Notes: a model not told the origin generated them from the sequence alone. A DNA stretch of 64,000 nucleotides from Ideonella sp. (GCA_016721465.1 JADKIA010000030.1:506142-570141), one strand, 5' to 3'; positions 36,056 to 45,890 are shown, numbered from the stretch's first letter. Translations and numbers: made by a program.

Positions 36056-36844
36056 ATGGCACTGAACCGCACCGACATCGAGGCGCTGGCCGCCCACCTG
36101 GAAACCGCTGAGCTGGAAGCCCGCGACGTCACCAAGATCACCGACGACTACCCTGCGATGGACTGGGCCGATGCCTACGACATCCAGGATGCCATCCGCC
36201 GCCGCAAGGAAGCGCGGGGCCACAAGACCGTCGGCCTGAAGGCCGGCTTGACCTCGTTTGCCAAGATGAAGCAGATGGGCGTCGAGACGCCGTGCTTCGG
36301 CTTCGTCAGCGACTACATGGCGCGCCCAGACGGGGGCGACATCGAGATGTCGCAGCTGATCCACCCGAAGGTGGAGGCCGAGATCTGCATCGTCACCAAG
36401 GCGCCGCTGCGCGGCCCGGGCTGCCATGTGGGCGCCGTGCTGGCGGCCGTCGACTTCGTGCTGCCGGCGGTGGAAATCATCGACAGCCGCTACCGCGACT
36501 TCAAGTTCGACCTGAAGAGCGTCATCGCCGACAACACCTCGGCGGCGCGCTTCGTCATCGGCGGGCGCTCGCGCAACGTCGACGAACTCGACCTGCGCAC
36601 GCTCGGCGTGGTGCTGGAGAAAAACGGCCAGATCGTCGCGATGGCGGCGGGTGCGGCCGTGCTGGGCCACCCTGCGGCGGCGGTGGCGATGATGGCCAAT
36701 CACCTGGGCACGCGCGGCCAGGAGATCCCGGCCGGCAGCTTCATCATGACCGGCGGTGTGACCGAGGCGATCGCGGTGAAGGCCGGCGACAACGTCCTGG
36801 TGCGCTTCCAGGATCTGGGCTCGGTCTCGATGCGCTTCGTCTGA
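36056..36844 (+). CDS. dmpH: 4-Oxalocrotonate decarboxylase DmpH
   Basis: 262 residues, same fold as DmpE: GLKAGLTSFAKMKQMGV, HPKVEAEICIVTKAPL, PAVEIIDSRYRDFKF. Decarboxylates 2-oxohex-3-enedioate to 2-hydroxypentadienoate. Placed between dmpE and dmpD, unlike the classical dmp order where it lies near the end. Confidence 0.95.
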   Translation: MALNRTDIEALAAHLETAELEARDVTKITDDYPAMDWADAYDIQDAIRRRKEARGHKTVGLKAGLTSFAKMKQMGVETPCFGFVSDYMARPDGGDIEMSQLIHPKVEAEICIVTKAPLRGPGCHVGAVLAAVDFVLPAVEIIDSRYRDFKFDLKSVIADNTSAARFVIGGRSRNVDELDLRTLGVVLEKNGQIVAMAAGAAVLGHPAAAVAMMANHLGTRGQEIPAGSFIMTGGVTEAIAVKAGDNVLVRFQDLGSVSMRFV

Positions 36845-36851
36845 GCCGGCC

Positions 36852-37685
36852 ATGGCATCGCCGCAAATCGCCCGGCGCGTGCGCACGGGTCGCTTCGAGA
36901 CCCATGTGCACGACATCGGCCAGGGGGCGCCCGTGCTGCTGCTGCACGGCTCCGGCCCCGGTGTGAGCGCCTGGGCGAATTGGCGGCTGGTGATGCCCGA
37001 GCTTGCCAAGACAAGGCGCGTCGTGGCACCCGACATGGTCGGCTTCGGTGACACCGACCGGCCGACGGGTCAGGCCTACAGCATGGACAGCTGGGTGCAG
37101 CAGGCGCTCGATCTGATGGACGCGCTGGACCTGCCGCAGGTCGATCTGGTCGGCAATTCCTTTGGCGGCGCACTGGCGCTGGCGCTGGCGATCCGAGCAC
37201 CGTGGCGCGTGCGCCGGCTGGTGTTGATGGGCAGCGTGGGGGTGCCGTTTGCGATCACGCCGGGGCTGGAGGCGGTCTGGGGCTATGAGCCCTCGCTCGA
37301 GGCGATGAAGGGCCTGCTCGACCTGTTCGCCTACAGCCGCGCGCTGGTCACCGACGAGCTGGCCCAGCTGCGCTACGAGGCCAGCGTCCAACCCGGCTTC
37401 CAGGAATCCTTCCGTGCCATGTTCCCGGCGCCGCGCCAGGCTTGGGTGGACGCGATGACCAGCCGCGAAGCCGACATCCGCGCCCTGCCGCACGAGACGC
37501 TGGTGATCCACGGCCGAGAGGATCGGGTGATTCCCCTGTCCAACTCGCTCACGCTGGCGCAGTGGATTCCGAACAGCCAGCTGCACGTGTTCGGCCACTG
37601 CGGTCATTGGACGCAGATCGAGCACGCCGGGCGTTTTGCACGGCAAGTGAGCGACTTTCTCGCCGAAGCCGACACCGCAGCATGA
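36852..37685 (+). CDS. dmpD: 2-Hydroxymuconic semialdehyde hydrolase DmpD
   Basis: 277 residues, alpha/beta hydrolase. Oxyanion HGSGPGVSAWANW near 32, nucleophile GNSFGG (about Ser106), acid HGREDRVIPL and His in CGHWTQIE. Hydrolyses the semialdehyde, the branch used for ketone products from methylcatechols. It starts 7 bp after dmpH. Confidence 0.94.
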   Translation: MASPQIARRVRTGRFETHVHDIGQGAPVLLLHGSGPGVSAWANWRLVMPELAKTRRVVAPDMVGFGDTDRPTGQAYSMDSWVQQALDLMDALDLPQVDLVGNSFGGALALALAIRAPWRVRRLVLMGSVGVPFAITPGLEAVWGYEPSLEAMKGLLDLFAYSRALVTDELAQLRYEASVQPGFQESFRAMFPAPRQAWVDAMTSREADIRALPHETLVIHGREDRVIPLSNSLTLAQWIPNSQLHVFGHCGHWTQIEHAGRFARQVSDFLAEADTAA

Positions 37686-37720
37686 CCGCATCCGCAGCAT
37701 CTTTCCGCAAGGACATCCCC

Positions 37721-38635
37721 ATGAAGAAAATCAAATGCGCCCTGATTGGCCCGGGCAACATCGGTACCGACCTGCTGGCCAAGCTGCAGCGCAGCGCCGT
37801 GCTGGAGCCGGTGTGGATGGTGGGCATCGACCCCGAGTCCGATGGCCTGAAGCGCGCCCGAGAGATGGGCATCAAGACCACCGCCGAAGGCGTGGACGGC
37901 CTGGTGCCGCACATGCTGGCCGACGGCGTGCAGATCGTCTTCGACGCCACCAGCGCCTATGTGCACGCCGAGAATTCGCGCAAGGTCAATGAACAGGGCG
38001 CGATGATGATTGACCTCACGCCCGCGGCCATCGGTCCCTATTGCGTGCCGCCGGTGAACCTCAAGCAGCATGTGGGCCGGCGCGAGATGAACGTCAACAT
38101 GGTCACCTGCGGCGGCCAGGCCACGATCCCCATGGTCGCGGCCGTGAGTCGGGTGCAGCCCGTGGCCTATGGCGAAATCGTGGCCACGGTGTCCAGCCGC
38201 TCGGTGGGCCCGGGCACGCGCAAGAACATCGACGAATTCACCCGCACCACGGCCGGCGCGGTCGAGCGCGTGGGCGGCGCCAAGAAGGGCAAGGCCATCA
38301 TCATCATCAACCCGGCCGAGCCGCCGCTGATCATGCGCGACACGGTGCACTGCCTCACCGAAGACCTGCCCGACCAGGCCGCGATCACGCAGTCCATCCA
38401 CGACATGATCAAGGAAGTGCAGAAGTACGTGCCGGGCTACAAGCTGGTCAACGGCCCGGTGTTCGACGGCAACCGCGTCTCGGTCTACCTGGAAGTCGAA
38501 GGCCTGGGCGACTACCTGCCCAAGTACGCCGGCAACCTGGACATCATGACCGCCGCCGCCGCCCGCACCGCCGAGATGTTTGCCGAAGAGATCCTGGCTG
38601 GCAAGCTGGTCCTTGAACCCACCGTTGCCGCCTGA
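37721..38635 (+). CDS. dmpF: Acetaldehyde dehydrogenase (acylating) DmpF
   Basis: 304 residues from the ATG at 37721 (AAGGA upstream; an in-frame ATG at 37682 is less likely because family members start at this point). NAD site IGPGNIGTDLL, catalytic Cys in VTCGGQATIPM near residue 132. Converts acetaldehyde, channelled from DmpG, to acetyl-CoA. Confidence 0.95.
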   Translation: MKKIKCALIGPGNIGTDLLAKLQRSAVLEPVWMVGIDPESDGLKRAREMGIKTTAEGVDGLVPHMLADGVQIVFDATSAYVHAENSRKVNEQGAMMIDLTPAAIGPYCVPPVNLKQHVGRREMNVNMVTCGGQATIPMVAAVSRVQPVAYGEIVATVSSRSVGPGTRKNIDEFTRTTAGAVERVGGAKKGKAIIIINPAEPPLIMRDTVHCLTEDLPDQAAITQSIHDMIKEVQKYVPGYKLVNGPVFDGNRVSVYLEVEGLGDYLPKYAGNLDIMTAAAARTAEMFAEEILAGKLVLEPTVAA

Positions 38636-38648
38636 AGGAGTGAGCCCC

Positions 38649-39695
38649 ATGACGAACAAAAGCAAACTCGACGGCCGCAAGATCACCGTCCACGACATGA
38701 CGCTGCGCGACGGCATGCACCCCAAGCGCCACTTGATGACGCTGGACCAGATGACCAGCATCGCCAAGGGCCTGGACGCCGCCGGCGTGCCCTTGATCGA
38801 GGTCACCCACGGCGATGGCCTGGGCGGCAGCAGCGTGAACTACGGCTTTCCGGCCCACACCGACGAGGAGTACCTGGGCGCGGTGATCCCGCTGATGCAG
38901 CAGGCCAAGGTGTCTGCACTGTTGATCCCCGGCATCGGCACGGTCGACCACCTCAAGATGGCGCATGGGCTGGGCGTGCACACGATCCGCGTGGCCACCC
39001 ATTGCACCGAGGCGGACGTGAGCGAGCAGCACATCAGCCTGGCCCGCAAGATGGACATGGACACGGTCGGCTTCCTGATGATGGCGCACATGAACACGCC
39101 CGCGGGCCTGGTCAAGCAGGCCAAGCTGATGGAGAGTTATGGCGCCAACTGCATCTACGTCACCGACTCGGCCGGCCACATGCTGCCCGACGACGTGAAG
39201 GCGCGCCTGGGCGCGGTGCGTGAGGCCTTGAAGCCCGAAACCGAGCTCGGTTTCCACGGCCACCACAACCTGGCAATGGGTGTGGCCAACTCGATCGCCG
39301 CGGTCGAAGTCGGCGCCAACCGCATCGATGCGGCCTCCGCCGGCCTGGGCGCCGGCGCGGGCAACACGCCGATGGAAGTGCTGGTGGCCGTGTGCGACCG
39401 CATGGGGATTGCAACCGGCGTCGACGTCTGGAAGATCCAGGACGTGGCCGAAGACCTGGTCCTGCCGATCATGGACTTCCCGATCCGCATCGACCGCGAT
39501 GCCTTGACGCTGGGCTATGCCGGCGTGTACGGCAGCTTCCTGCTGTTCGCCAAGCGCGCCGGCGCGAAGTACGGCGTGCCCTCGCGCGACCTGCTGGTCG
39601 AACTCGGCCGGCGCGGCATGGTCGGCGGCCAGGAAGACATGATCGAGGACACCGCCTTGACGATGGCGCGCGAGCGTGGATTGACGCACGCTTGA
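38649..39695 (+). CDS. dmpG: 4-Hydroxy-2-oxovalerate aldolase DmpG
   Basis: 348 residues. HMGL-like TIM barrel starting VHDMTLRDGMHPKRH; metal-binding GFHGHHNLAMGVANS; C-terminal communication domain. Cleaves 4-hydroxy-2-oxovalerate to pyruvate and acetaldehyde, passed through a tunnel to DmpF, whose gene precedes it by 13 bp. Confidence 0.95.
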   Translation: MTNKSKLDGRKITVHDMTLRDGMHPKRHLMTLDQMTSIAKGLDAAGVPLIEVTHGDGLGGSSVNYGFPAHTDEEYLGAVIPLMQQAKVSALLIPGIGTVDHLKMAHGLGVHTIRVATHCTEADVSEQHISLARKMDMDTVGFLMMAHMNTPAGLVKQAKLMESYGANCIYVTDSAGHMLPDDVKARLGAVREALKPETELGFHGHHNLAMGVANSIAAVEVGANRIDAASAGLGAGAGNTPMEVLVAVCDRMGIATGVDVWKIQDVAEDLVLPIMDFPIRIDRDALTLGYAGVYGSFLLFAKRAGAKYGVPSRDLLVELGRRGMVGGQEDMIEDTALTMARERGLTHA

Positions 39696-39711
39696 TCCGG
39701 TGGCGAACAAG

Positions 39712-40722
39712 ATGAAGCAAACACCAAAATCCCGCCGCAGCACCCTGTGCCAGATCCTGAACCTGACCGCTGCCGCTGCGCTGGGCTGGACGACCATGGG
39801 CAGCGCCCTGGCGGCCGATGCCTACCCGAACAAGCCCATCAAGATCATCGTGCCTTTCGCGCCTGGGGGACCGACCGACATCATGGGTCGGGTGGTGGCC
39901 AAGATCCTTGGCGATGCCCTCAAGCAGACGGTATTCGTCGAGAACAAGGCCGGTGCCGGGGGCAATCTGGGCACCGATGCGGTGGCCAAGTCTGCCCCCG
40001 ACGGCTACACCCTGGGCATCGGTGCGATCAGCAGCTTGGCCATCTCGCCGGGGCTGTATCCCAAACTGGCGTACGACGTTCACAAGGACATCGCGCCGAT
40101 CACCCTGGTGGGCATCGCCAAGGGCGCAATCGTCGCGCACCCCTCGGCACCCTTCAACGACCTCAAGGGCCTCATCGCCTATGCCAAGGCGAATCCGGGC
40201 AAGCTCAACTACGCCAGCTCCGGCATCGGCACCTCCAACCATCTGGCCAGCGAATACCTGCAGTCCTTGGCAGGCATCGAGCTGCAGCATGTGCCCTACA
40301 AAGGAACGGCTGCGGTGATCCAGGACCTGCTGGCCGGCAACGTGCTGCTCAGTTTCGAGAGCTCGCTGAGCTCGGCTGCGCCGCACGTGCACTCGGGCAA
40401 GATCAAGGCGATCGCCTTGACCTCCGGCACACGCTCCAAGCTGCTGCCCGGCGTGCCGACGGTCGCCGAGCAGGGTTTCGCCGGGTTCGATGTGCCCAGC
40501 TGGTTCGGCCTGATCGCACCGGCCGGGACACCCAAAGACGTGATTGCGCTGCTCAATCGCGTCGCCACCGAGGGCCTGAAATCGCCGGAGGTTGCCGAAC
40601 GCTTTGCCCAGATCGGCGCCGAGCCGGCACCCACCACGCCAGAGAAGTTCGACCTCTACATCCGCGAGGAAACGCATCGCTGGAGCCAGGTGATCAAGCG
40701 CGCCAACATCAAGCCCGAATGA
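39712..40722 (+). CDS. Bug/TctC-family periplasmic receptor
   Basis: 336 residues from 39712 (a GTG at 39700 is possible). Signal peptide ending ALAADAYP; Bug signature IIVPFAPGGPTDIMGR, NKAGAGGNLG and the KLNYASSGIGTSNHLA/ HVPYKGTAAVIQDLLAG stretches. These high-affinity receptors bind carboxylates or aromatics and normally work with TctAB-type permeases, none of which is encoded here. It is set inside the meta operon between dmpG and dmpI. Confidence 0.9.
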   Translation: MKQTPKSRRSTLCQILNLTAAAALGWTTMGSALAADAYPNKPIKIIVPFAPGGPTDIMGRVVAKILGDALKQTVFVENKAGAGGNLGTDAVAKSAPDGYTLGIGAISSLAISPGLYPKLAYDVHKDIAPITLVGIAKGAIVAHPSAPFNDLKGLIAYAKANPGKLNYASSGIGTSNHLASEYLQSLAGIELQHVPYKGTAAVIQDLLAGNVLLSFESSLSSAAPHVHSGKIKAIALTSGTRSKLLPGVPTVAEQGFAGFDVPSWFGLIAPAGTPKDVIALLNRVATEGLKSPEVAERFAQIGAEPAPTTPEKFDLYIREETHRWSQVIKRANIKPE

Positions 40723-40738
40723 GGGCAAGGAGCCGACC

Positions 40739-40930
40739 ATGCCGTTTGCACAGATCTACATGCTTGAGGGCCGCACGCCCGAACAGAAGAAGGCCGTCAT
40801 CGAGAAGGTGACACAGGCCTTGCACGAGGCCACCGATGCCAGGGTGGAGACCATCCGCGTCTGGATCCACGAGATGCCCAAGGAGAACTGGGGCATCGCC
40901 GGCGTCTCCGCAAAAGACCTCGGGCGCTGA
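40739..40930 (+). CDS. dmpI: 4-Oxalocrotonate tautomerase DmpI
   Basis: 63 residues, the usual size; after removal of Met, catalytic Pro1 (MPFAQIYMLEGR). Arg in GRTPEQKK (Arg11) and Trp near residue 50 (KENWGIAG) fit the active site. Isomerises 2-hydroxymuconate to 2-oxohex-3-enedioate. Confidence 0.95.
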   Translation: MPFAQIYMLEGRTPEQKKAVIEKVTQALHEATDARVETIRVWIHEMPKENWGIAGVSAKDLGR

Positions 40931-41064
40931 CAAGGTTGCTGCAGCACCCCTGATCCAACCTCGACCTTTCCAGCAGTCCGACCACGTCGCCGACTGCGGT
41001 CTTCACGCGCGACCGTGCCCCGCGTGAAGGCCTGACCGCGACAAGCACGGAAGGAGACCAGAAA

Positions 41065-42378
41065 GTGAACGACACAGAGAACGACAAGACCAAGCTTGCC
41101 CCCACGCGGACCCATGCCGAGGCCGACCGCCGCGCGGCACTCAAGAGCCTGGCCGGCTGGGCCGCTGCGGGCGCCGGTACGCTGCACGCGCCCTGGGTGC
41201 ATGCGGCCGAGACCTTCAAGATCGGCATCGTCAGTCCGCAGACCGGGCCGCTGGCGGTGTTCGCCGAGCCCGATGCCTTTGTCTTCGGCGAGATGAAGAA
41301 GCACTTCGCCAACGGCATCAAGGCCGGCGGCAAGACCTATGCGGTCGAGATCATCGTGAAGGACTCGCAATCCAACTCGAACCGGGCGGCGGAAGTCACC
41401 TCTGAGCTGATCCTGAAGCACAAGGTCGACATCGTCGTGGCCGGCAGCACACCCGAGACCACCAACCCGGTGGCCGACACCTGCGAGCTCAACGGCATGC
41501 CTTGCGTGACCAACGACACGCCGTGGCAGCCGCACTTCTTCGGCCGCGGTGGCGACCCGAAGAAGGGCTTCGAGTGGACCTACCATTTCTTCTGGGGCCT
41601 GGAGGACGTGGTCGCGGTCTACACGGGCCTGTGGGAGAAGCTGCCCCACAACGGCGTGGTCGGGGCGCTGTGGCCGAACGACCCGGATGGCAATGCCTGG
41701 GGCGACGCCAAGCTCGGCTTCCCGGCGGTCGCCGCGGCCAAGAAGCTCAAGTTCATCGACAAGGGGCGCTTCCAGTCGCCGGCCGACGATTTCTCGGCCC
41801 AGATCATCGAGTTCAAGAAGAACCATGTCGAGATCGTTTCCGGCGTGATCCCGCCGCCGGACTTCGGCAACTTCTGGGCCCAGGCCGGCCAGCAGGGCTT
41901 CAAGCCCAAGATCGTCACCGTGGGCAAGGCCACCGAGTTCCCGGCCGCGATCAACGCCTTCGGGCCGCGCTCGAACGGCTTGTCGGTGGAAGTGTGGTGG
42001 TCGCCCTCGCATCCGTTCAAGTCCAGCCTCACCGGGCAATCGTCGGCGGAGTTGGCGGCGGCCTACACCAAGGCCACCGGGCGGCAATGGTCGATGCCGC
42101 TGGGCTTCAAGCATTCGCTGTTCGAGGTGGCGGTGGCCGCCTTCGTCAAGTCCGAAGGCAAGGGGGCCAAGGCCTTGCGCGACGCCATCAAGGCCACCGA
42201 TCTGCGCACCATCGTCGGCCCGATCAACTTTGCCAAGGGCCCGGTGCCCAATGTGGCCAAGACGCCGTTGGTGGGCGGGCAGTGGAAGAAGCAGGGCAGT
42301 GGCTTCGAACTGGTGATCGTCGAGAACGGTCAGGCGACGATGGTGCCGCTGGGCGGCAAGCTCGAGCCGATCGTCTGA
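41065..42378 (+). CDS. livK: ABC transporter substrate-binding protein, Liv/aromatic type
   Basis: 437 residues, GTG start after AAGGAGACC. N-terminal twin-arginine-like signal (DRRAALKSLAGWAAAGAG), then a type I periplasmic binding fold (FKIGIVSPQTGPLAVF, DSQSNSNRAAEVTSELI). The leucine/amide/aromatic-binding group is indicated by the companion LivGFHM genes. Lying directly after the meta operon, it probably binds an aromatic acid or phenolic substrate. Confidence 0.85.
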   Translation: MNDTENDKTKLAPTRTHAEADRRAALKSLAGWAAAGAGTLHAPWVHAAETFKIGIVSPQTGPLAVFAEPDAFVFGEMKKHFANGIKAGGKTYAVEIIVKDSQSNSNRAAEVTSELILKHKVDIVVAGSTPETTNPVADTCELNGMPCVTNDTPWQPHFFGRGGDPKKGFEWTYHFFWGLEDVVAVYTGLWEKLPHNGVVGALWPNDPDGNAWGDAKLGFPAVAAAKKLKFIDKGRFQSPADDFSAQIIEFKKNHVEIVSGVIPPPDFGNFWAQAGQQGFKPKIVTVGKATEFPAAINAFGPRSNGLSVEVWWSPSHPFKSSLTGQSSAELAAAYTKATGRQWSMPLGFKHSLFEVAVAAFVKSEGKGAKALRDAIKATDLRTIVGPINFAKGPVPNVAKTPLVGGQWKKQGSGFELVIVENGQATMVPLGGKLEPIV

Positions 42379-42476
42379 CCGCGCCGAGAACGCCCAAAAT
42401 GCCCGGACAGGCCCCGACAGGCTCCATCGGCCCGTGCGGTGGTCCCCGCTCCTACGCGCCATTGGCGGACCCTCCG

Positions 42477-43217
42477 ATGCCAGCCCCTTTGCTCCAGGTC
42501 GAGGCCGTGAGCAAGCGCTACGGCGCACTCACCGTCACCGACCAGCTCACCCTGGCCGTGCCCGCGGGCCAGGCGCTGGGCATCGTCGGCCCCAACGGCG
42601 CGGGCAAGACCACGCTGCTGAACCTGATTGGCGGCGATGTGCGGCCCGACTCGGGCCGCATCCTGTTCGACGGCGCCGACATCTCCGCGCTGCGCCCCGC
42701 GCAGCGTTGCCGCGCCGGCATCGGGCGCTCGTACCAGATTCCGCACCCTTTCGGTGGCATGACGGTCTACGAGAACGTGCTGGTGGGCGCCACCTTCGGC
42801 GCCGGGCGCGGTGAGGCGCAGGCCGAAGACCACGCGCTGGCGGTGCTGGAGCGCACCGGCCTCTTGCGCCGCGCCAACACGCTGGCCGGGACCTTGCCGC
42901 TGCTGGACCGCAAGCGCCTGGAGCTGGCGCGCGCCCTCGCCACCAACCCGCGCCTGTTGCTGCTCGACGAAATCGGTGGCGGCTTGACCGAGCACGAGGT
43001 GCATGCGCTGATCGAAACCATCCGCGCGATCCGCGCCGACGGCGTGACCATCGTCTGGATCGAGCACATCGTGCATGCCCTGTTGGCCGTGGTCGATCGG
43101 CTGATTGCGATCGACTTCGGTCGCCTGCTGGCAGATGGCGATCCGCACGCGGTGATGGCCGACCAGGCGGTGCGCGAAATCTACCTGGGGATCGACGCCG
43201 ATGAACCCCTGCACTGA
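42477..43217 (+). CDS. livG: Branched-chain-type ABC transporter ATPase LivG
   Basis: 246 residues from the ATG at 42477. Walker A GPNGAGKTT, Walker B LLLLDEIGGGL, and the Liv-type C-terminal extension. The usual signature (LSGGQ) is replaced by LPLLDRKRLELARAL, as often in LivG. Overlaps livF by 17 bp. Confidence 0.88.
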   Translation: MPAPLLQVEAVSKRYGALTVTDQLTLAVPAGQALGIVGPNGAGKTTLLNLIGGDVRPDSGRILFDGADISALRPAQRCRAGIGRSYQIPHPFGGMTVYENVLVGATFGAGRGEAQAEDHALAVLERTGLLRRANTLAGTLPLLDRKRLELARALATNPRLLLLDEIGGGLTEHEVHALIETIRAIRADGVTIVWIEHIVHALLAVVDRLIAIDFGRLLADGDPHAVMADQAVREIYLGIDADEPLH

Positions 43218-43935
43218 AACACCGACCCGGGCCGGGGCGCCGCTGCTCGAAGTGCGGGCACTGAGCGCGCACTACGGCGACTTCCAGGCGCTCTATGGCA
43301 TCGACCTGACCCTGTCCGAAGGCGAAGCGGTGGCCATCATCGGCGCCAACGGCGGCGGCAAGACCACCTTCCTGCGCAGCTTGTGCGGGCTGCTTGCGGC
43401 GCCGGCCGATGCGGTGCGCTTTGCCGGTGAGGCCATCGGCGGCATGGCGCCGCACCGCATCGTCGAGCGCGGCATCGCGATGGTGCCCGAGGGCCGCAAG
43501 CTCTTCCCCAGCCTGAGCGTCGAAGAGAACCTGTTGGTCGGCGGCCATGCCCGTCGCCGGGGGCCGTGGACGCTGGCGCAGATCTATGCGCTGTTCCCCA
43601 TCCTCGGCGAGCGCCGCCACAGCCCGGGCACTGAGCTGTCGGGCGGGCAGCAGCAGATGGTGGCCATCGGCCGCGGGCTGATGGCCAATCCGCGCCTGCT
43701 GCTGTGCGACGAGCTCTCGCTCGGCCTGGCCCCCATCGTCGTGCGCGAGATCTACCAGATGCTGCCGCAGGTGCGTGCGCGCGGCACCTCGGTGCTGGTG
43801 GTCGAGCAGGACATCCGCCAGGCCTTGCGCGCCGCCGACCGCGTCTACTGCTTCCAGGAGGGCCGCGTCTCGCTGCAGGGCGCGCCCGAAGACCTCACGC
43901 GCGAGCAGATCGCACAAGCCTATTTCGGCGTCTGA
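43201..43935 (+). CDS. livF: Branched-chain-type ABC transporter ATPase LivF
   Basis: 244 residues. Walker A GANGGGKTT, signature ELSGGQQQMVAIGRGL, Walker B LLLCDELSLGLAP. Partner of LivG in powering uptake through LivHM. Confidence 0.9.
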   Translation: MNPCTETPTRAGAPLLEVRALSAHYGDFQALYGIDLTLSEGEAVAIIGANGGGKTTFLRSLCGLLAAPADAVRFAGEAIGGMAPHRIVERGIAMVPEGRKLFPSLSVEENLLVGGHARRRGPWTLAQIYALFPILGERRHSPGTELSGGQQQMVAIGRGLMANPRLLLCDELSLGLAPIVVREIYQMLPQVRARGTSVLVVEQDIRQALRAADRVYCFQEGRVSLQGAPEDLTREQIAQAYFGV

Positions 43936-43975
43936 AGCGCTGGCCCATTCCCTTGCAGAGAAGAACCTCAGCACC

Positions 43976-44860
43976 ATGTCCGACTGGCTCAACACGCTCC
44001 TGCAAGGCCTGCTGCTGGGCGGTCTTTACGCGCTGTTCGCCACCGGGCTGTCGCTGTCCTTCGGCATCATGCGCATGGTCAACGTGGCGCATGGCGACCT
44101 CATCGTGCTGGCCGGCTTTGGCGCCGTCACGGCGGTGCAGCCGCTGGCCTCGGTCGGCGGACTGGCGCCGTGGCTCACCTTCGTGCTGGTCGTGCCGGTC
44201 ATGGCGCTGATCGGCTATGCGCTGCAGCGCCTGGTGCTCAACCGCACCCTGGGGCGCGACATCCTCTCGCCACTGCTGGTGACCTTCGGCCTGTCGATCA
44301 TGCTGCAGAACCTGATGCTGGCGGTCTTCTCGGCCGATGTGCGCGGCCTCGACACCGGGGCGTTGGCCACCGCCAGCTGGAACCTGGGCAGCAGCGTCGC
44401 GGTCGGCGTGCTGCCACTCATCACCACGCTGTGCTCGGTGGCCGTGATCGTCGGTCTGCAGTGGTTGTTTCGCCGCACCGCGCTCGGGCGCGCCTTTCGC
44501 GCCGCGTCGGACGACCCGGTCACCGCTCAGCTCATGGGCATCGATCACCGGCACCTGTATGCACTGGCGCTGGCGATCGCCGGCGCCATCATCGCGCTGG
44601 CCGGCGTCTTCCTCGTCATGCGCACCACGCTCAGCCCCACCGACGGCCCGGCACGGCTGCTGTATGCCTTCGAGGCCGTCATCATCGGCGGCCTGGGCTC
44701 GCTGTGGGGCACGCTGGCCGGCGGCATGCTGCTGGGCGTGGCCCAGGCGGCCGGCTCGACCCTCAATCCGGGCTGGGGCATCCTGGCCGGGCACTTGGTC
44801 TTCCTGCTGGTGCTGATGCTGCGGCCCAGCGGCCTGTTCCCTCAAACACGGGACCGGTGA
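43976..44860 (+). CDS. livH: Branched-chain-type ABC permease LivH
   Basis: 294 residues from the ATG at 43976. About eight hydrophobic segments with the family phrase GLSLSFGIMRMVNVAHGDLIVLAGF and the loop AFRAASDDPVTAQLMGID that couples to the ATPases. Confidence 0.9.
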   Translation: MSDWLNTLLQGLLLGGLYALFATGLSLSFGIMRMVNVAHGDLIVLAGFGAVTAVQPLASVGGLAPWLTFVLVVPVMALIGYALQRLVLNRTLGRDILSPLLVTFGLSIMLQNLMLAVFSADVRGLDTGALATASWNLGSSVAVGVLPLITTLCSVAVIVGLQWLFRRTALGRAFRAASDDPVTAQLMGIDHRHLYALALAIAGAIIALAGVFLVMRTTLSPTDGPARLLYAFEAVIIGGLGSLWGTLAGGMLLGVAQAAGSTLNPGWGILAGHLVFLLVLMLRPSGLFPQTRDR

Positions 44861-44882
44861 TGCGGCTCAGCTCCTGGTCGTT

Positions 44883-45890
44883 ATGAACACACACCGCGTC
44901 ACCCGTGCCACGCGGCTGAGCCTGGCCGCCGCCGTGGTCGGCGTCGGCTGTGTGCTGCTGGTCGCCTCGATGCCCTGGTGGGCCGAGCGCAGCAGCTTGC
45001 GGCTGGTCACCGAGTTCCTCTGCATCCTGGCGCTGGGGCAGATGTGGAATCTGCTGGCCGGCTATGGCGGACTGGCGTCGATGGGCCAACAGGCGTTCGT
45101 CGGCCTGGGTGCCTACTGCCTGGTGGTGTTGGGTCTGAAGCTCGGCGTGCCCGCCTTCTGGGTCGTGCCGCTGGCGGGGCTGGTCGGCGCACTCGTCGCC
45201 GTGCCCACCGCGCTGGTCGTGTTCCGGCTGCGCGGCGCCTACTTCGCCATCGGCACCTGGGTGGTGGCGGAGGTCTTTCGTCTGGTCATCGCCAACCTGC
45301 CGCAGGTCAGCGGCGGCTCGGGGCTGTCGATCGCGCCCCTGCTGCGTGGCATGGACGTCGAGCTGCGCGACGCCTGGTCGCTCTGGCTCGCGCTGGCACT
45401 CGGCGCCGGCGGAACCTTGGCGCTGTATGCCTTGCTGCGCTCGCGCTGGGGTCTGGCGCTCACGGCGGTTCGCGACAGCGAACCCGCGTCCGAAAGCCTG
45501 GGCGTGAGCGTGCCACGCATCAAGTGGGCGGTCTACATAGCGGCCGGCGGCGCAGCAGCGATGACCGGTGCGCTGCTCTTCATCACCAAGCTTCGCGTGT
45601 CGCCCGATGCGGCCTTCTCGATGGAGTGGACCACGCTGATGTTCTTCACCGTCGTCATCGGCGGCATCGGCACCCTCGAAGGCCCCTTGGTTGGTGCCCT
45701 GGCCTATTTCGCGTTGCGCGAGGCCTTGAGCGACCAAGGCAGCGGGTACCTCATCGTCTTGGGAGCCGTCACCGTCGCGGTCATGCTGTGGGCGCCGGGC
45801 GGCCTGTGGGGCTTGCTGACCCAGCGCTGGGACCTGCATCTGTTCCCGGTGCGACGCCGTGTGACGAGCAGGACGACGATCAGCCCGTAG
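44883..45890 (+). CDS. livM: Branched-chain-type ABC permease LivM
   Basis: 335 residues, multi-spanning; phrases LLAGYGGLASMGQQAFVGLG and the coupling loop AVRDSEPASESLGVSVPRIK. Its TAG stop is directly followed by the first base of the convergent tmoF stop: no intergenic base separates the two operons. Confidence 0.9.
   Translation: MNTHRVTRATRLSLAAAVVGVGCVLLVASMPWWAERSSLRLVTEFLCILALGQMWNLLAGYGGLASMGQQAFVGLGAYCLVVLGLKLGVPAFWVVPLAGLVGALVAVPTALVVFRLRGAYFAIGTWVVAEVFRLVIANLPQVSGGSGLSIAPLLRGMDVELRDAWSLWLALALGAGGTLALYALLRSRWGLALTAVRDSEPASESLGVSVPRIKWAVYIAAGGAAAMTGALLFITKLRVSPDAAFSMEWTTLMFFTVVIGGIGTLEGPLVGALAYFALREALSDQGSGYLIVLGAVTVAVMLWAPGGLWGLLTQRWDLHLFPVRRRVTSRTTISP

Noticed and set aside
40931..41064. 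TGCTGCAGCA palindrome between dmpI and livK
   Set aside because: Too short to support a terminator or operator; likely chance in a GC-rich gap.
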